Shown here: positions 1 to 9,048 of the stretch, in pieces
Layout: each line of letters begins with the position of its first letter
How positions within the stretch are numbered: the first letter of the stretch is position 1
Assembly (NCBI GenBank): GCA_045565995.1
Contig: JBJLEF010000008.1
Span: forward strand, 496,001-560,000
From: UBA721 sp002705165
Lineage (GTDB): Bacteria > Planctomycetota > Planctomycetia > Pirellulales > Pirellulaceae
Direction: 5' to 3'
Length of the DNA: 64,000 nt
Made by a program: the position numbers and the translations under genes
Notes under the pieces: model-generated
Told to the model about the DNA's origin: nothing
Seen by the model: the letters and a program-made list of their open reading frames with translations, nothing else
Database searches by the model: none

Positions 1-591
1 AATCGCAAACGATGAGAACGAAAGGTTTTTTTCCACGAGGCCTGCGACAAGTTCTTTATAGTCATCAATCTGAAGTAAATTTGCTTTACTCATGCCATCG
101 CCAATATAGACGACACTCTTTGCTTTTCCACTATCTGCGCCAAACTGTTTTGCGGTGGCCTGCAGCAATTCAACCATGTCCGTAGAACCCAGCGCAGCGC
201 GGCGATTCAATTTAGCGATCGCAGCCTTCATTTCTTCACTATCGGTTGCAACAAAGTCACGAGACATCGCAACAGCGTAAAGATCAACCGCCATCAGTTT
301 CACGCGGTGTTCACTTCCCAGGTTTGCTAGCAGCGAGTCCAGGCATACCATCGCATCTTTACGGTATTCACCTATCTGACTTGCCGAAGTGTCAAAAAGC
401 ACCAGGATGTCATGGGCTCCGGCAGTTGGTAACTGCTGATCAGCCTGAACTGAAAGTGCAAAAAACGTCTCCCCGGATGCCTTCTTATAAGTGTGTAACA
501 CACTTTTGGATTCGGCTGCAGATGTCAACGAAGACAATGCATATGTTACCAGGGTGAAAATCAGTGTTGATAACGCAATGCGTTTGGACAT
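1..591 (-). CDS. von Willebrand factor A domain protein, N-terminal part (cut by window edge)
   Basis: The reading frame starts at an ATG at 591 and stays open for 197 codons to base 1, so the C-terminus lies outside the window. The N-terminus (MSKRIALSTLIFTLVTYALS...SAAE) is a signal peptide, so the protein is exported. From about residue 60 a vWA fold begins with the metal-ion-dependent adhesion motif DTSAS in DILVLFDTSAS, then a conserved second strand (HRVKLMAVD) and later VVYIGDGMS. Such domains bind proteins or ligands through a divalent metal; large secreted vWA proteins are common in Planctomycetota. The partner and function cannot be told from this fragment. Confidence 0.8.
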   Translation of the reverse strand, partial: MSKRIALSTLIFTLVTYALSSLTSAAESKSVLHTYKKASGETFFALSVQADQQLPTAGAHDILVLFDTSASQIGEYRKDAMVCLDSLLANLGSEHRVKLMAVDLYAVAMSRDFVATDSEEMKAAIAKLNRRAALGSTDMVELLQATAKQFGADSGKAKSVVYIGDGMSKANLLQIDDYKELVAGLVEKNLSFSSFAI

Positions 592-1152
592 AGCCAAATA
601 ACTCCAACGCAGGATGAATTTAATTCTCTGTTCAATTGCTCTTAAACCATAGGCTTATCAGAGCAATTACATTTTATTCAGCCGAACTGAAATAGACCAC
701 CAAATATTTGAAATTAGGCAAATCAGGTAATCTCTATCGATCACGGCCCAGAATCATCCTGATTCTGTATGACGTATTAAAAATAGGTCTTAATCTAAGG
801 TTCGAATATTCCTATTGTGTCGGAATAGCCGACTCAGCCATTTCCTGAACTAAAAGGGAATTAACCTGCCGATTGTTCCGGTTATGACGGTCGCACTAAC
901 TAAAGTTCGTCAGTTGCGCCAGTTCCAGTCCAACGTTATAGAAAATAAGTCCCAAATGAACCGGCTTGAATGTTTACTAATATCATAAACTTAGTTGACT
1001 TTTATGGGGGCCGAGGCCATCATCGGAAGGTCACTACTATTCTCAACCCTCGCAATGGCAACCCAAAATCCACCTGCCTTTTTCGCCCAAAAGCGTGTGA
1101 CTTGAGGTATTAGGTTTGTTGTGGACTCTTGGGGCACCTCATAAAGAAACCA
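592..1152. other. Intergenic region between divergent genes
   Basis: About 560 bases without a convincing gene. It must hold the promoters of the vWA gene (leftward) and the SLC13 permease (rightward). The only distinct structure I see is a perfect short inverted repeat at 749-767. A minus-strand frame at 991-1224 runs into the permease gene, has no recognisable protein features and is not called. Confidence 0.6.
749..767. promoter_or_regulatory. Perfect 8-bp inverted repeat (possible operator or hairpin)
   Basis: CAGAATCA, three bases TCC, then TGATTCTG: a perfect 8-bp dyad. It is not followed by a T run on either strand, so a terminator is unlikely. It lies between the divergent vWA and permease genes, where a regulator site would be expected, but nothing identifies a regulator. 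Confidence 0.25.
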
Positions 1153-2979
1153 ATGGATCTTTCCTGGCAGGCCTATTTCACGCTCAGTGTTACCGCAGCG
1201 GTATTTGTTACGTTGCAGGTCCAACGTCGAGCATCTACCGACATTCTATTTCTGGGAGCCCTTTTAGTCCTGACTGCCGCAGGCGTAATTTCAGTGGAAG
1301 AAGCCTTTGCGGGTTTTTCTAATCCGGCCGTACTCACTATTGCCGGACTACTGGCTATTACGGCAGGTCTGCGAACTTCCGGAGTTCTGGATTGGCTTGG
1401 GCATAAATTACTAGGCACCGCCAAATCAGAAAAACAAGCCCTCATCCGTCTCACGGCGGTCACGACGGCAGCTAGCGCTTTTCTACTCAATACCGCGGTA
1501 GTCGCTATGCTAATGCCCGTAGTCGTCTCCTGGTGTCGAAGAAGAAACATCTCCCCTTCCCGTCTTTTACTTCCGGTCAGCTACCTCGCAATTTTGGGAG
1601 GGGTATGTACGTTGATCGGAACCAGCACCACACTGGTGGTCAATGGTGAGCTTCAACAACGCCTATCAGAAGATCTCATCATCGCAGGAACACAACCTTT
1701 AAATCTGTTTGAACTAGCGGCCGTCGGTATTCCCTGTGCCTTAGTCGGTTCGATCTTCCTGATTACGGTCGGGCCTAAACTACTACCATTCCGTAGTGGT
1801 ATCATCAAACAACTTGACGAAGAGCGGCGCAAGTATTTGGTGGAAATGCAAATCCAACCAGACAGCCTTTTGGCTGACAAGACGGTAGAGCAAGCCGGAC
1901 TCCGTCATCTGGATGGCCTATTTCTGATCGAAATCGATCGCGCCGGCCACATCATCACTCCAGTCACTCCCAATACAATTCTGGCTGCGGATGACATCCT
2001 TGTATTCACTGGAGCTGTCGACACCATCGTAGAACTGGAGCAGTTACCAGGCCTGCTGCCGGCTATGGAATCTGAATTCAGTTACCATCCGGAACGTCAT
2101 CTTGTGGAAGTTGTCCTTTCCCGTAAATTCCCGCTACTCAATTCAACGATTCGGGAAGCAAGTTTCCGGCAACGCTACAATGCCGCCGTGGTCGCCGTTC
2201 ACCGTGAAGGCGAACGGCTCGAGGGTAAAGTCGGCGATATCAACCTTCAAGCCGGTGACACTCTGTTACTACAAACAACCAGTGACTTCGTAAGCACCTA
2301 TCGCAACAGCAAGGACTTTTACATGGTCTCCAACGTGGAAGGAGTGGAGACTCGTCATCACGCCAAGGCTTCGCTCGCCTTAATCCTCCTCGGCTTACTA
2401 ATCCTCTGGCTTGTTGCCGGCTCGCTCTTTCACTCAACCGACGATCCATTGGGCATTACTTCCCCGGCGATCGCATCTTTGGGAATTGCTGTACTGATGG
2501 TTTTAACTCGATGCTTAAAGCCCAGTGACGCTCGTAACGCCATCAATATTCAGGTACTTTTAACTATCGCTGCCGCACTCGGATTGGGCAAAGCGTTGTC
2601 AGCTAGCGGTGCTGCTCAGGCACTCGCAACAACGATGCTTTCCCTAGCGGGAGAAAACCCTATTTGGATCCTGCTTGGACTCTACATCATCACCGTCGTA
2701 TTGACCGAAACGATTTCTAACAATGCGGTAGCGGCCATGCTGTTACCTTTGGCGATTGAGATTGCACAAGCGGGTGAAATCAATGCTCGGCCATTGATTA
2801 TTGCCATCACTCTCGCAGCCTCTCTCTCCTTCATCACTCCAATTGGCTATCAAACTAACCTTATGGTAATGGGGCCTGGGGGTTACAGAGGCCGCGACTA
2901 TCTTCGCTGCGGAATCCCACTAGCAATACTAATGGGCATTTGCGCCCTCACCATTATCCCGCATGCCTGGCCATTCTAG
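1153..2979 (+). CDS. SLC13/DASS-type anion permease with two TrkA-C (RCK_C) domains
   Basis: Inner-membrane transporter of the SLC13 divalent anion:Na+ symporter group (sulfate, dicarboxylates or similar). About 608 residues. The N-terminal membrane half contains LNTAVVAMLMPVVVSW, and the C-terminal half contains TETISNNAVAAMLLPLA and a TPIGYQTNLMVMGPGGY signature. Two cytosolic RCK_C domains lie between them at about residues 230-297 and 315-392, the arrangement of YfbS-like permeases. I prefer the ATG at 1153; an in-frame TTG eight codons upstream (1129) is possible, and neither has a strong Shine-Dalgarno. The 3' end overlaps the convergent protease gene by 26 bases. Substrate is not deducible; sulfate would fit the sulfatase-rich neighbourhood but that is inference. 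Confidence 0.88.
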   Translation: MDLSWQAYFTLSVTAAVFVTLQVQRRASTDILFLGALLVLTAAGVISVEEAFAGFSNPAVLTIAGLLAITAGLRTSGVLDWLGHKLLGTAKSEKQALIRLTAVTTAASAFLLNTAVVAMLMPVVVSWCRRRNISPSRLLLPVSYLAILGGVCTLIGTSTTLVVNGELQQRLSEDLIIAGTQPLNLFELAAVGIPCALVGSIFLITVGPKLLPFRSGIIKQLDEERRKYLVEMQIQPDSLLADKTVEQAGLRHLDGLFLIEIDRAGHIITPVTPNTILAADDILVFTGAVDTIVELEQLPGLLPAMESEFSYHPERHLVEVVLSRKFPLLNSTIREASFRQRYNAAVVAVHREGERLEGKVGDINLQAGDTLLLQTTSDFVSTYRNSKDFYMVSNVEGVETRHHAKASLALILLGLLILWLVAGSLFHSTDDPLGITSPAIASLGIAVLMVLTRCLKPSDARNAINIQVLLTIAAALGLGKALSASGAAQALATTMLSLAGENPIWILLGLYIITVVLTETISNNAVAAMLLPLAIEIAQAGEINARPLIIAITLAASLSFITPIGYQTNLMVMGPGGYRGRDYLRCGIPLAILMGICALTIIPHAWPF

Positions 2980-4135
2980 GTTCAACGGCTACTCCCCACC
3001 CCAATACGACCTTAATATCTTCTCGTTGACGATCACGAATCACGGTCACGACGACTTCGTCACCGGGCTGATGGTTTTCAACGATCGTCATGAATTGATC
3101 AACACTGCCCACTGCTTGACCATCCACAGCCACTATCAAATCTGCCTGGGACTGATCCACACGTGTCTGTTCATAGACAAATGGCCCTCGCTGAGTTTTG
3201 GTTTTAACGAGCTTAAAGCCCTTAAGTCCGGCTCTATCTGCGGGACCTTCGGGAGCCACGGTGGCAATCAGTAAACCTTCTTCCGTTTTGTAAACACGAG
3301 TAATGCCGATATCTGGCCGAATGACCCGACCATTCTTAATTAGCTGTGGAATGACTCGTTTCGCAGTATTCACCGGAATCGCAAATCCAACTCCCGAACT
3401 CTCTCCTACTTTACTGGCAATGGCGACATTCACACCGACCATCTCCCCCTGATTATCCAACAATGGGCCACCCGAATTACCCGGATTAATCGCAGCATCA
3501 ATTTGCACAATGGATTTCATTGTTCGTCGGTCAGCCGTCGGCAACTGACGATTCAAACTACTCACAATTCCCACTGTATAAGTGCGTTCCAAACCAAACG
3601 GGTTCCCAATAGCATGAATTTTCTGCCCAACTCTAAGCTGAGTTGAGTCGCCTAGCGAGATCGGGTGCAAAAATTCTTCAGGGGCTTCAATCTTGATCAC
3701 GGCCAGATCATTTAAATCATCTGAACCAACAACACCTGCTGGATACTCTTCCCCGTTGTACAAACGCACATAGATCTCTCTGGCTCCCCTAACAACATGA
3801 TTGTTGGTCAGGATATGCCCCTCACGATCAAGCACGGACCCAGAACCTGCACCTTCTGTCGGAGTTTCAAACAGAAGAAATGCTGAGGTGCGGGCACTAC
3901 GCGTGGTAATGTGCACAACGCCTCGGTTGGCTGAATCATAAACATTAAAATTCACTAGTTCCTCTGCCGTATACTTCGACGCATCTAAAGTAGATGACTC
4001 GGAGGTTGTCCCAACGAAATCTGAAGTTGCCTGCTGCGCGGAAACCGAACTTACGGCGCGATCCTGCGCCATAAACACGCCAACGGTAGCGCCCAGTCCA
4101 GCTGCAAAGAATGCGATCCAAATCGTCTGTTTCAC
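2954..4135 (-). CDS. HtrA/Deg-family trypsin-like serine protease with PDZ domain
   Basis: Periplasmic or membrane-anchored quality-control protease. The preferred start is a GTG at 4135, preceded by GGAGGAG seven bases upstream; a longer frame from 4159 would include the ribosome-binding site itself. In this 393-residue version an N-terminal hydrophobic segment serves as signal or anchor. The catalytic triad is His113 (TNNHVV), Asp143 (NDLAVI) and Ser221 (INPGNSGGPL). One PDZ domain follows at about residues 270-375. One PDZ rather than two makes it DegS/HtrA-like. It is monocistronic and convergent with the permease gene, with stop regions overlapping by 26 bases. Confidence 0.92.
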   Translation of the reverse strand: MKQTIWIAFFAAGLGATVGVFMAQDRAVSSVSAQQATSDFVGTTSESSTLDASKYTAEELVNFNVYDSANRGVVHITTRSARTSAFLLFETPTEGAGSGSVLDREGHILTNNHVVRGAREIYVRLYNGEEYPAGVVGSDDLNDLAVIKIEAPEEFLHPISLGDSTQLRVGQKIHAIGNPFGLERTYTVGIVSSLNRQLPTADRRTMKSIVQIDAAINPGNSGGPLLDNQGEMVGVNVAIASKVGESSGVGFAIPVNTAKRVIPQLIKNGRVIRPDIGITRVYKTEEGLLIATVAPEGPADRAGLKGFKLVKTKTQRGPFVYEQTRVDQSQADLIVAVDGQAVGSVDQFMTIVENHQPGDEVVVTVIRDRQREDIKVVLGWGVAVEPRMARHAG

Positions 4136-4266
4136 TACGTTACTCCTCCAAATTAACACTTTGGCATTAGTTGTCGATCGTGTAAAGAAAACGGCCCTGC
4201 CCTACGTCTCGTTACGATACGCAGAGTAGAGCCGCTGTGTTCAATCGGCAAGCAAGATTAAATGAG

Positions 4267-5844
4267 TTATTTCTTCCCTAGCCCAATGGCAATTTCCTGA
4301 GGTGTCAACTTACCATCTTTATTTTGGTCAAACTCAGGCTTCACACTTTTGGTGTCTTTAATCTCATTCAAATCCAGCACGCCATTCTTATCCTTATCAT
4401 ATCTACCGATCAGCGTGACGGCGTATTTCACGTATCGAGGATCGGCTTCTCCCGCTGTCGCAGAAGCAACTTCACTACCATCTTTCGGAGTCTCACTTGT
4501 TGCCTTCCGAGAATCGCCGGAAGATGTTTTCGGGGGAGGTGTTACGCCGCGGACGAAACCAGTTTCCTTGGCTGACATCACTTCCTGCACCGTTAACAAT
4601 CCGTCACGGTTTCTGTCGTACACATAGTACTCTGAAAGTGTCTTTTCATTCCACTGCCCCGAGTATTCCGACATGGCAATCTGACCATCTTTATTTCTGT
4701 CACCTTCACGGAACCACTGCGGAATCCCTTCCGGCAACAAATCATGTGCTGTCTTAAAGCGATAAGAATTAGGCGATTCACCTGTGCCACCACCAGCAGG
4801 CCCTTTACTGCCACCGCTCCAACTCGTACGTCCGTTCTGCTGGCCGCTGTCGCCGCCCGAAGAACGTCCACCTCCAAATCGCTGTGTCATACCTTTGATC
4901 AACTCGTCCCGAGTAATCTTTCCATCTTTGTTTGTATCGTAAGGTGTAGGATCAGTACGGAAGTTCTTCCATTCATCTTTCTCAAAGACACCGCTTTTAT
5001 TCGAATCGTAGCGTTGGAAGATACCTTCGGCAAATTGAGCCATACGATCAGCGCCTCCCGAATCTCCGCTGCGCCCACCTCGTGAACGCGATTGGTCACC
5101 ACCCTGAGGAGGACCTCCGCTAGATGGTTTACTCTGCTGGGGATTCTGTGAATCCCGATACGATTTTTCACGAGCCTGAGCTTGTTGCGTGTCACGACGA
5201 ATCGAGTAGCGGACGGCTAATTCACTTTTCGTAAGTCTACCGTCACCATTACGGTCCTGATTCATTGGGTTCCCGTACAACCATTTGCCGGCACGAATCT
5301 CATCCTGTTCAAGGATTCCATTACGATTTCGGTCGTATCGTTTAATCGTGTTTTCGGCTTCGTCGAAATCGGCCTGAATCACATCTACATTCAAATATTC
5401 TGATTTGGAGCCAAATCCAACCGGAGGAATCAAATCTTCTGGTATTTCATTAAATCCTTGGACAAGCCCCTCGGCAGCCGCGGCAGCTTCATCATCAAAA
5501 CGACGGTCACCGGAATTTCTTGCAGGTTGACTACCTCGATCACGCGAACGGCTACGATCTCGATTTTGATCGTCTCCACCGCCACCTTGCATTTGTTGGA
5601 ATTTTGAGGCTAGGGTCTGAAGTGGAATGGGTCGATTTAGATCAAGCCCCCCCGTCTCCCTCGCAATACGCTCCAGAAATGGCCGAGCCCGCCCCTGTTC
5701 GTTCGGATCAAGCTGGCCGTTTTTATTAGCATCCAAACGGGAGATAAATCCCATTGCCCCGCCAGGAGGACCTTGTGCTTCCAACGAACTTGTTGCAAGT
5801 ATTGCCAATAATCCTGCGGTAAGAAAAAGGCGTATTGATGACAT
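4267..5844 (-). CDS. Secreted protein with nine EF-hand loops
   Basis: 525 residues with a clear signal peptide (cleavage near LEAQ). Canonical 12-residue calcium loops of the D-x-[DN]-x-[DN]-G type begin at about residues 38, 171, 197, 280, 303, 382, 410, 483 and 506, for example DANKNGQLDPNE, DTNKDGKITRDE and DQNKDGKLTPQE. They are separated by Gly/Ser/Gln/Arg-rich low-complexity linkers (residues 86-110, 240-265 and 324-357). Proteins of this type are common in Planctomycetota and presumably bind Ca2+ outside the cytoplasm. There is no catalytic domain. No function beyond calcium binding can be supported. Confidence 0.88.
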   Translation of the reverse strand: MSSIRLFLTAGLLAILATSSLEAQGPPGGAMGFISRLDANKNGQLDPNEQGRARPFLERIARETGGLDLNRPIPLQTLASKFQQMQGGGGDDQNRDRSRSRDRGSQPARNSGDRRFDDEAAAAAEGLVQGFNEIPEDLIPPVGFGSKSEYLNVDVIQADFDEAENTIKRYDRNRNGILEQDEIRAGKWLYGNPMNQDRNGDGRLTKSELAVRYSIRRDTQQAQAREKSYRDSQNPQQSKPSSGGPPQGGDQSRSRGGRSGDSGGADRMAQFAEGIFQRYDSNKSGVFEKDEWKNFRTDPTPYDTNKDGKITRDELIKGMTQRFGGGRSSGGDSGQQNGRTSWSGGSKGPAGGGTGESPNSYRFKTAHDLLPEGIPQWFREGDRNKDGQIAMSEYSGQWNEKTLSEYYVYDRNRDGLLTVQEVMSAKETGFVRGVTPPPKTSSGDSRKATSETPKDGSEVASATAGEADPRYVKYAVTLIGRYDKDKNGVLDLNEIKDTKSVKPEFDQNKDGKLTPQEIAIGLGKK

Positions 5845-6119
5845 GTGTTTTGTATCCGTAAAAGAATTCGATTTGTAGGAAATATCGAATGGAATACCCT
5901 ACAAACTAAAGCCTACCGCACATTAGAAGCATTTCAAATGCAATGTGATTACTTCTACTGCACTTTAAGCACGAAACCGTACCGATTATAAGGTCTATAC
6001 GGCTAATAAACGATACTTCTTGATTAAACACCGCCTTTCACCGAAATGTTTCGCTGAGAAACTCCTCTGAAGCGGCACAATTATCAAATTCTCTCATAAT
6101 TCCAGTAGGAATGACAAAC

Positions 6120-7196
6120 ATGCCGGAAACTAATCAATTCATCTTCTGTTGCTGCCAATATGGGGCCCAAACCGCTCTTAAGAGAGAATTCGCGGCAACC
6201 TGGCCGCAGTTCAAGTTCTCGTTTTCGCGTCCTGGGTTTGTGACCTTTAAAGTCCCTGAAGCATTCCCTGCAAAATCATTACCTACGCTCGATCTGAAAT
6301 CCACATTTGCTCGTTCTTCAGGCATCAGTCTCGGTAGTGTAAAAACTAGCGAGCAGTCCGAACGAATACAGCTCACAAAACAGATCGTCGAAAAGGCCTT
6401 GCTTGAAAATATCACACATTTACATTTATGGCGACGTGACAAACGTGTACCAGGTGAGCGTGGTTTTGAACCGGGTCGCGACTCAGAAACAGATCTGCTC
6501 GCGGAGCAGATCGCCTCGGCACTAAGGCTCGACAAACTACAACTCAATCGAATCACCCAAGCTGACCAGCGTGTGCTAGATATTGTCATCGTCGACGAAG
6601 ATCACTGGTGGATAGGCTGGCACCAGGCTACAAAAACGAGCACTCGTTGGCCAGGCGGTGTCTTTTCGATCCAACTGCCTGACCACATTGTAAGTCGTGC
6701 TTACCGCAAAATGGAGGAAGCCATACGTTGGTCCAGACTACCAATGAAACCTGGGGATACCGTGGCAGAAATCGGTAGCAGTCCGGGGGGGGCCTGCCAG
6801 TCATTACTGAAACGCGACCTCAAAGTCATCGGAATCGATCCGGCAAAAATGCATGATACCTTGATGACAAACCCAAACTTTACTCATGTGCGTAAGAAAG
6901 CTTCCGAGATGAAGCGTTCGGATTTTTCTTCTGTGAAGTGGCTCATGTCCGACTCGAATGTTGCTCCGAATTACACACTTGACGGGGTTGAGGACATTGT
7001 GAACAACAAACGAACAAATATCCGCGGCATGTTATTAACGCTCAAGATGATCAAGTGGGAGATGGCTGCCGAGTTACCAAGCTATCTGGACCGTATCCGT
7101 AGTTGGGGCTACCAGTATGTCCGGGCTCGCCAACTGGCTTTTAATCGTCAGGAAATCTGTGTCGCCGTCCAGAGAAGCCGCAGTAAACGCCGATAG
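6120..7196 (+). CDS. rlmM: RlmM-like 23S rRNA 2'-O-ribose methyltransferase
   Basis: SAM-dependent RNA methyltransferase resembling RlmM, which modifies C2498 of 23S rRNA in E. coli; the length (about 358 residues) matches the family (about 366). The N-terminal half is THUMP-like (MPETNQFIFCCCQYGAQ onward). The C-terminal Rossmann domain has the SAM-binding motif AEIGSSPGGACQSLL followed by VIGIDPAKM, and ends with the lysine-containing stretch LLTLKMIKWE and an RxLxxNRQEICV tail typical of FtsJ/RlmM enzymes. I chose ATG 6120 because AGGA sits nine bases upstream; the ATG at 6111 would abut that site. Exact target specificity is inferred from similarity only. Confidence 0.75.
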   Translation: MPETNQFIFCCCQYGAQTALKREFAATWPQFKFSFSRPGFVTFKVPEAFPAKSLPTLDLKSTFARSSGISLGSVKTSEQSERIQLTKQIVEKALLENITHLHLWRRDKRVPGERGFEPGRDSETDLLAEQIASALRLDKLQLNRITQADQRVLDIVIVDEDHWWIGWHQATKTSTRWPGGVFSIQLPDHIVSRAYRKMEEAIRWSRLPMKPGDTVAEIGSSPGGACQSLLKRDLKVIGIDPAKMHDTLMTNPNFTHVRKKASEMKRSDFSSVKWLMSDSNVAPNYTLDGVEDIVNNKRTNIRGMLLTLKMIKWEMAAELPSYLDRIRSWGYQYVRARQLAFNRQEICVAVQRSRSKRR

Positions 7197-7296
7197 ATTG
7201 AGTGACCTGCCATTGCTCACCCACACCTATCCAACTAAAGATTTCCTGGCGACTTCAGGTTTAGTAAAGGCAAACCTAAACAGCCTAAAACACCTC

Positions 7297-7773
7297 TTAA
7301 ACCTCTCCTATTGGAAATCTTCGGACACTCGGCAGCAAGCCACTCGCCCCCCAGACAACGGTTGCCAGTTCCAAACGGACTTTGACATCGGCAAGGTGAT
7401 GCAACCGGACAAACTCCGTTGCAGCAAGTGCGACTCGCTGACGTTTGCGAAACGTAAAGCGACGATGAGGCAATGCGGCAGAATGAAAACTTGCTTTCAC
7501 TTCGACGACAATAATTTCTTCGCCTTTTCTTCGATGATCGACCAAGATCATATCCAGTTCAGCACTTTTCATGCGTTCTCGTTGCCCTAAGACTGTAAAA
7601 CCTCTGCGCATAAAAAACCGGGCGACAAGCCATTCCGCTTGCTGCCCGAGTTGTTCACTTGTGATTAAACAGGGCTCACGTCTTAACCTGCAGAACACCC
7701 AATTGGCAAGTCGCCAACTAAAGGCAAGCATTCCCAACGTCATTCCACAAATTAAATTCCAGACAATCCACAC
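7297..7773 (-). CDS. yraN: YraN/UPF0102 family endonuclease-like protein
   Basis: A small protein of the restriction-endonuclease-like fold, related to Holliday-junction resolvase nucleases. It shows the UPF0102 pattern: GQQAEWLVARFFMRRGF (usually GxxGExxAxxxLxxxGY), then SAELDMILVD (usually GEIDLI) and EIIVVEVKAS (the E-x-K catalytic strand). The N-terminus has an extra hydrophobic stretch before the domain, so the start is uncertain: GTG 7773 has no good ribosome site, and ATGs at 7743 or 7731 are alternatives. It is the last gene of the ffh-rpsP-trmD-rplS operon, its usual position in many bacteria, and is convergent with rlmM. Confidence 0.8.
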   Translation of the reverse strand: MWIVWNLICGMTLGMLAFSWRLANWVFCRLRREPCLITSEQLGQQAEWLVARFFMRRGFTVLGQRERMKSAELDMILVDHRRKGEEIIVVEVKASFHSAALPHRRFTFRKRQRVALAATEFVRLHHLADVKVRLELATVVWGASGLLPSVRRFPIGEV

Positions 7774-7851
7774 AACAGGTCACCCTAGTCATGGTCGGAC
7801 TAGTCCGAAGTAGTTCACCGATAGCCAGGCTTTCGGTGAAGAGCTCAGTAT

Positions 7852-8205
7852 TTAGCTTCTACGACGTTCTTTCAGGCGAGTCGCCTTACCTACGCGATCC
7901 CGCAGGAAGTAAAGTTTTGCACGACGAACAGAGCTCGAACGAGTAACTTCCACTTTGGCAATTCGTGGTGAGTGCACAGCGAACTTACGCTCAACACCTT
8001 CACCAGCTACAATTCGGCGAACAGAGAACATCTCGCGTGTTCCACTACCGCTCATTGCGATGACAACCCCACTAAATACCTGCACACGTTCTTTCTCACC
8101 TTCGAGAATCCGAACGTGTACATCAACCGTATCGCCAATTTCAAACTGTGGCTTTTCTGCTTTCAAACTGGACTGTTCGACCAGATCCATAAGTTTTTGA
8201 TTCAT
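7852..8205 (-). CDS. rplS: 50S ribosomal protein L19
   Basis: 117 residues, the usual length. It shows the L19 signatures: PQFEIGDTVDVHVRILEGEKERVQ, FSGVVIAMSGSG, FSVRRIVAGEGVE and VRRAKLYFLRDRVGKATRLKE. A Shine-Dalgarno-like AAGGAAGG precedes the ATG at 8205. L19 lies at the 30S-50S interface. It sits 83 bases downstream of trmD. Confidence 0.97.
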   Translation of the reverse strand: MNQKLMDLVEQSSLKAEKPQFEIGDTVDVHVRILEGEKERVQVFSGVVIAMSGSGTREMFSVRRIVAGEGVERKFAVHSPRIAKVEVTRSSSVRRAKLYFLRDRVGKATRLKERRRS

Positions 8206-8260
8206 TGTTTTGCCCTTCCTTTTAGGACGACGTTTTAATATTCACAAGTGTTTGGTTGTA

Positions 8261-8288
8261 TTGATTTGTCAGTCTGATGACAGGTCAA
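8261..8288 (-). promoter_or_regulatory. Imperfect hairpin right after the trmD stop
   Basis: TTGATTTGTCA and TGACAGGTCAA flank a six-base loop, directly abutting the trmD stop and 55 bases before rplS. In the transcribed (minus) RNA two C-A mismatches form a small internal loop; there is no U run. It could be an mRNA processing or attenuation element that separates rplS expression from trmD, but this is only a structural hint. Confidence 0.25.
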
Positions 8289-8969
8289 TCATAACAAGTC
8301 TGAACGACGATCCTGCGTCCGCTTCAAACTCTGCTCTTCACGCCACCGGGCTATCGCCTGATGGTCACCACTGAGCAGGACCGGAGGAACTTCTAAATCC
8401 CGAAATTCCCTTGGTCTTGTATACTGTGGAAACTCTAACAGCCGATTCCCCGAGGAAAAGGAATCATCTTGACTGCTGTGCTCGTCACCGAGTACTCCCG
8501 GAACAAGTCGCATCATGGAGTCAATCAGCACCATTGCGGCAACTTCGCCTCCATTGAGGATATAATCCCCGATCGATATTTCCATGGGCTTCAGAATGTC
8601 CGAAACCCGCTGATCAAATCCTTCATATCTACCGCACAGCAGCAAATGACGAGGCATCCCGACCAGTTCTTCCACCAGCTGTTGATCCAGTTTCCTACCC
8701 GTGGGCGTAAGCATAATCAGGTTTCCAGGAACATTTCCCATTGCCTGAACAGCTTCCACACATTCCACGACAGGTTTGGCCTGCATCACCATGCCAGGGC
8801 CTCCGCCAAATGGTCGGTCATCCACACGTCCGTGCTTATCATCCGACCATTGACGAATATCGTGTAGTGCTGTTTCCACCAATTTGTTTTCAATTGCCTT
8901 GTGAAGTAAGCTTTGCCCCAGATAACTCCGAAAGATCTCGGGGAACAAAGTTAGTACATCAAATCGCAT
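8289..8969 (-). CDS. trmD: tRNA (guanine-37-N1)-methyltransferase
   Basis: SPOUT-class enzyme that makes m1G37 in tRNAs reading CNN/GGG codons, preventing +1 frameshifting. It starts MRFDVLTLFPEIF, the family hallmark, so the ATG at 8969 (227 residues) is preferred over an upstream in-frame TTG at 8993. Other motifs are DDRPFGGGPGMVM, LLCGRYEGFDQRV and SIGDYILNGGE (the trefoil-knot SAM site). It sits in the conserved operon, directly following rpsP without an intervening rimM. Confidence 0.97.
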   Translation of the reverse strand: MRFDVLTLFPEIFRSYLGQSLLHKAIENKLVETALHDIRQWSDDKHGRVDDRPFGGGPGMVMQAKPVVECVEAVQAMGNVPGNLIMLTPTGRKLDQQLVEELVGMPRHLLLCGRYEGFDQRVSDILKPMEISIGDYILNGGEVAAMVLIDSMMRLVPGVLGDEHSSQDDSFSSGNRLLEFPQYTRPREFRDLEVPPVLLSGDHQAIARWREEQSLKRTQDRRSDLL

Positions 8970-9048
8970 GGCAATACCCAACTTTCGAATCAACTTTGAA
9001 TCGGCTGCTGGTGAGTCTTGGCAACTACACAGTCAGAAACCGCAAGTC

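Noticed and set aside
991..1224. Minus-strand frame of 77 codons between the vWA and permease genes
   Set aside because: It runs into the permease coding region and shows no recognisable motif or ribosome site.
7117..7590. Plus-strand frame of 157 codons
   Set aside because: It overlaps the end of rlmM and most of yraN, both well-supported families; its translation resembles nothing.
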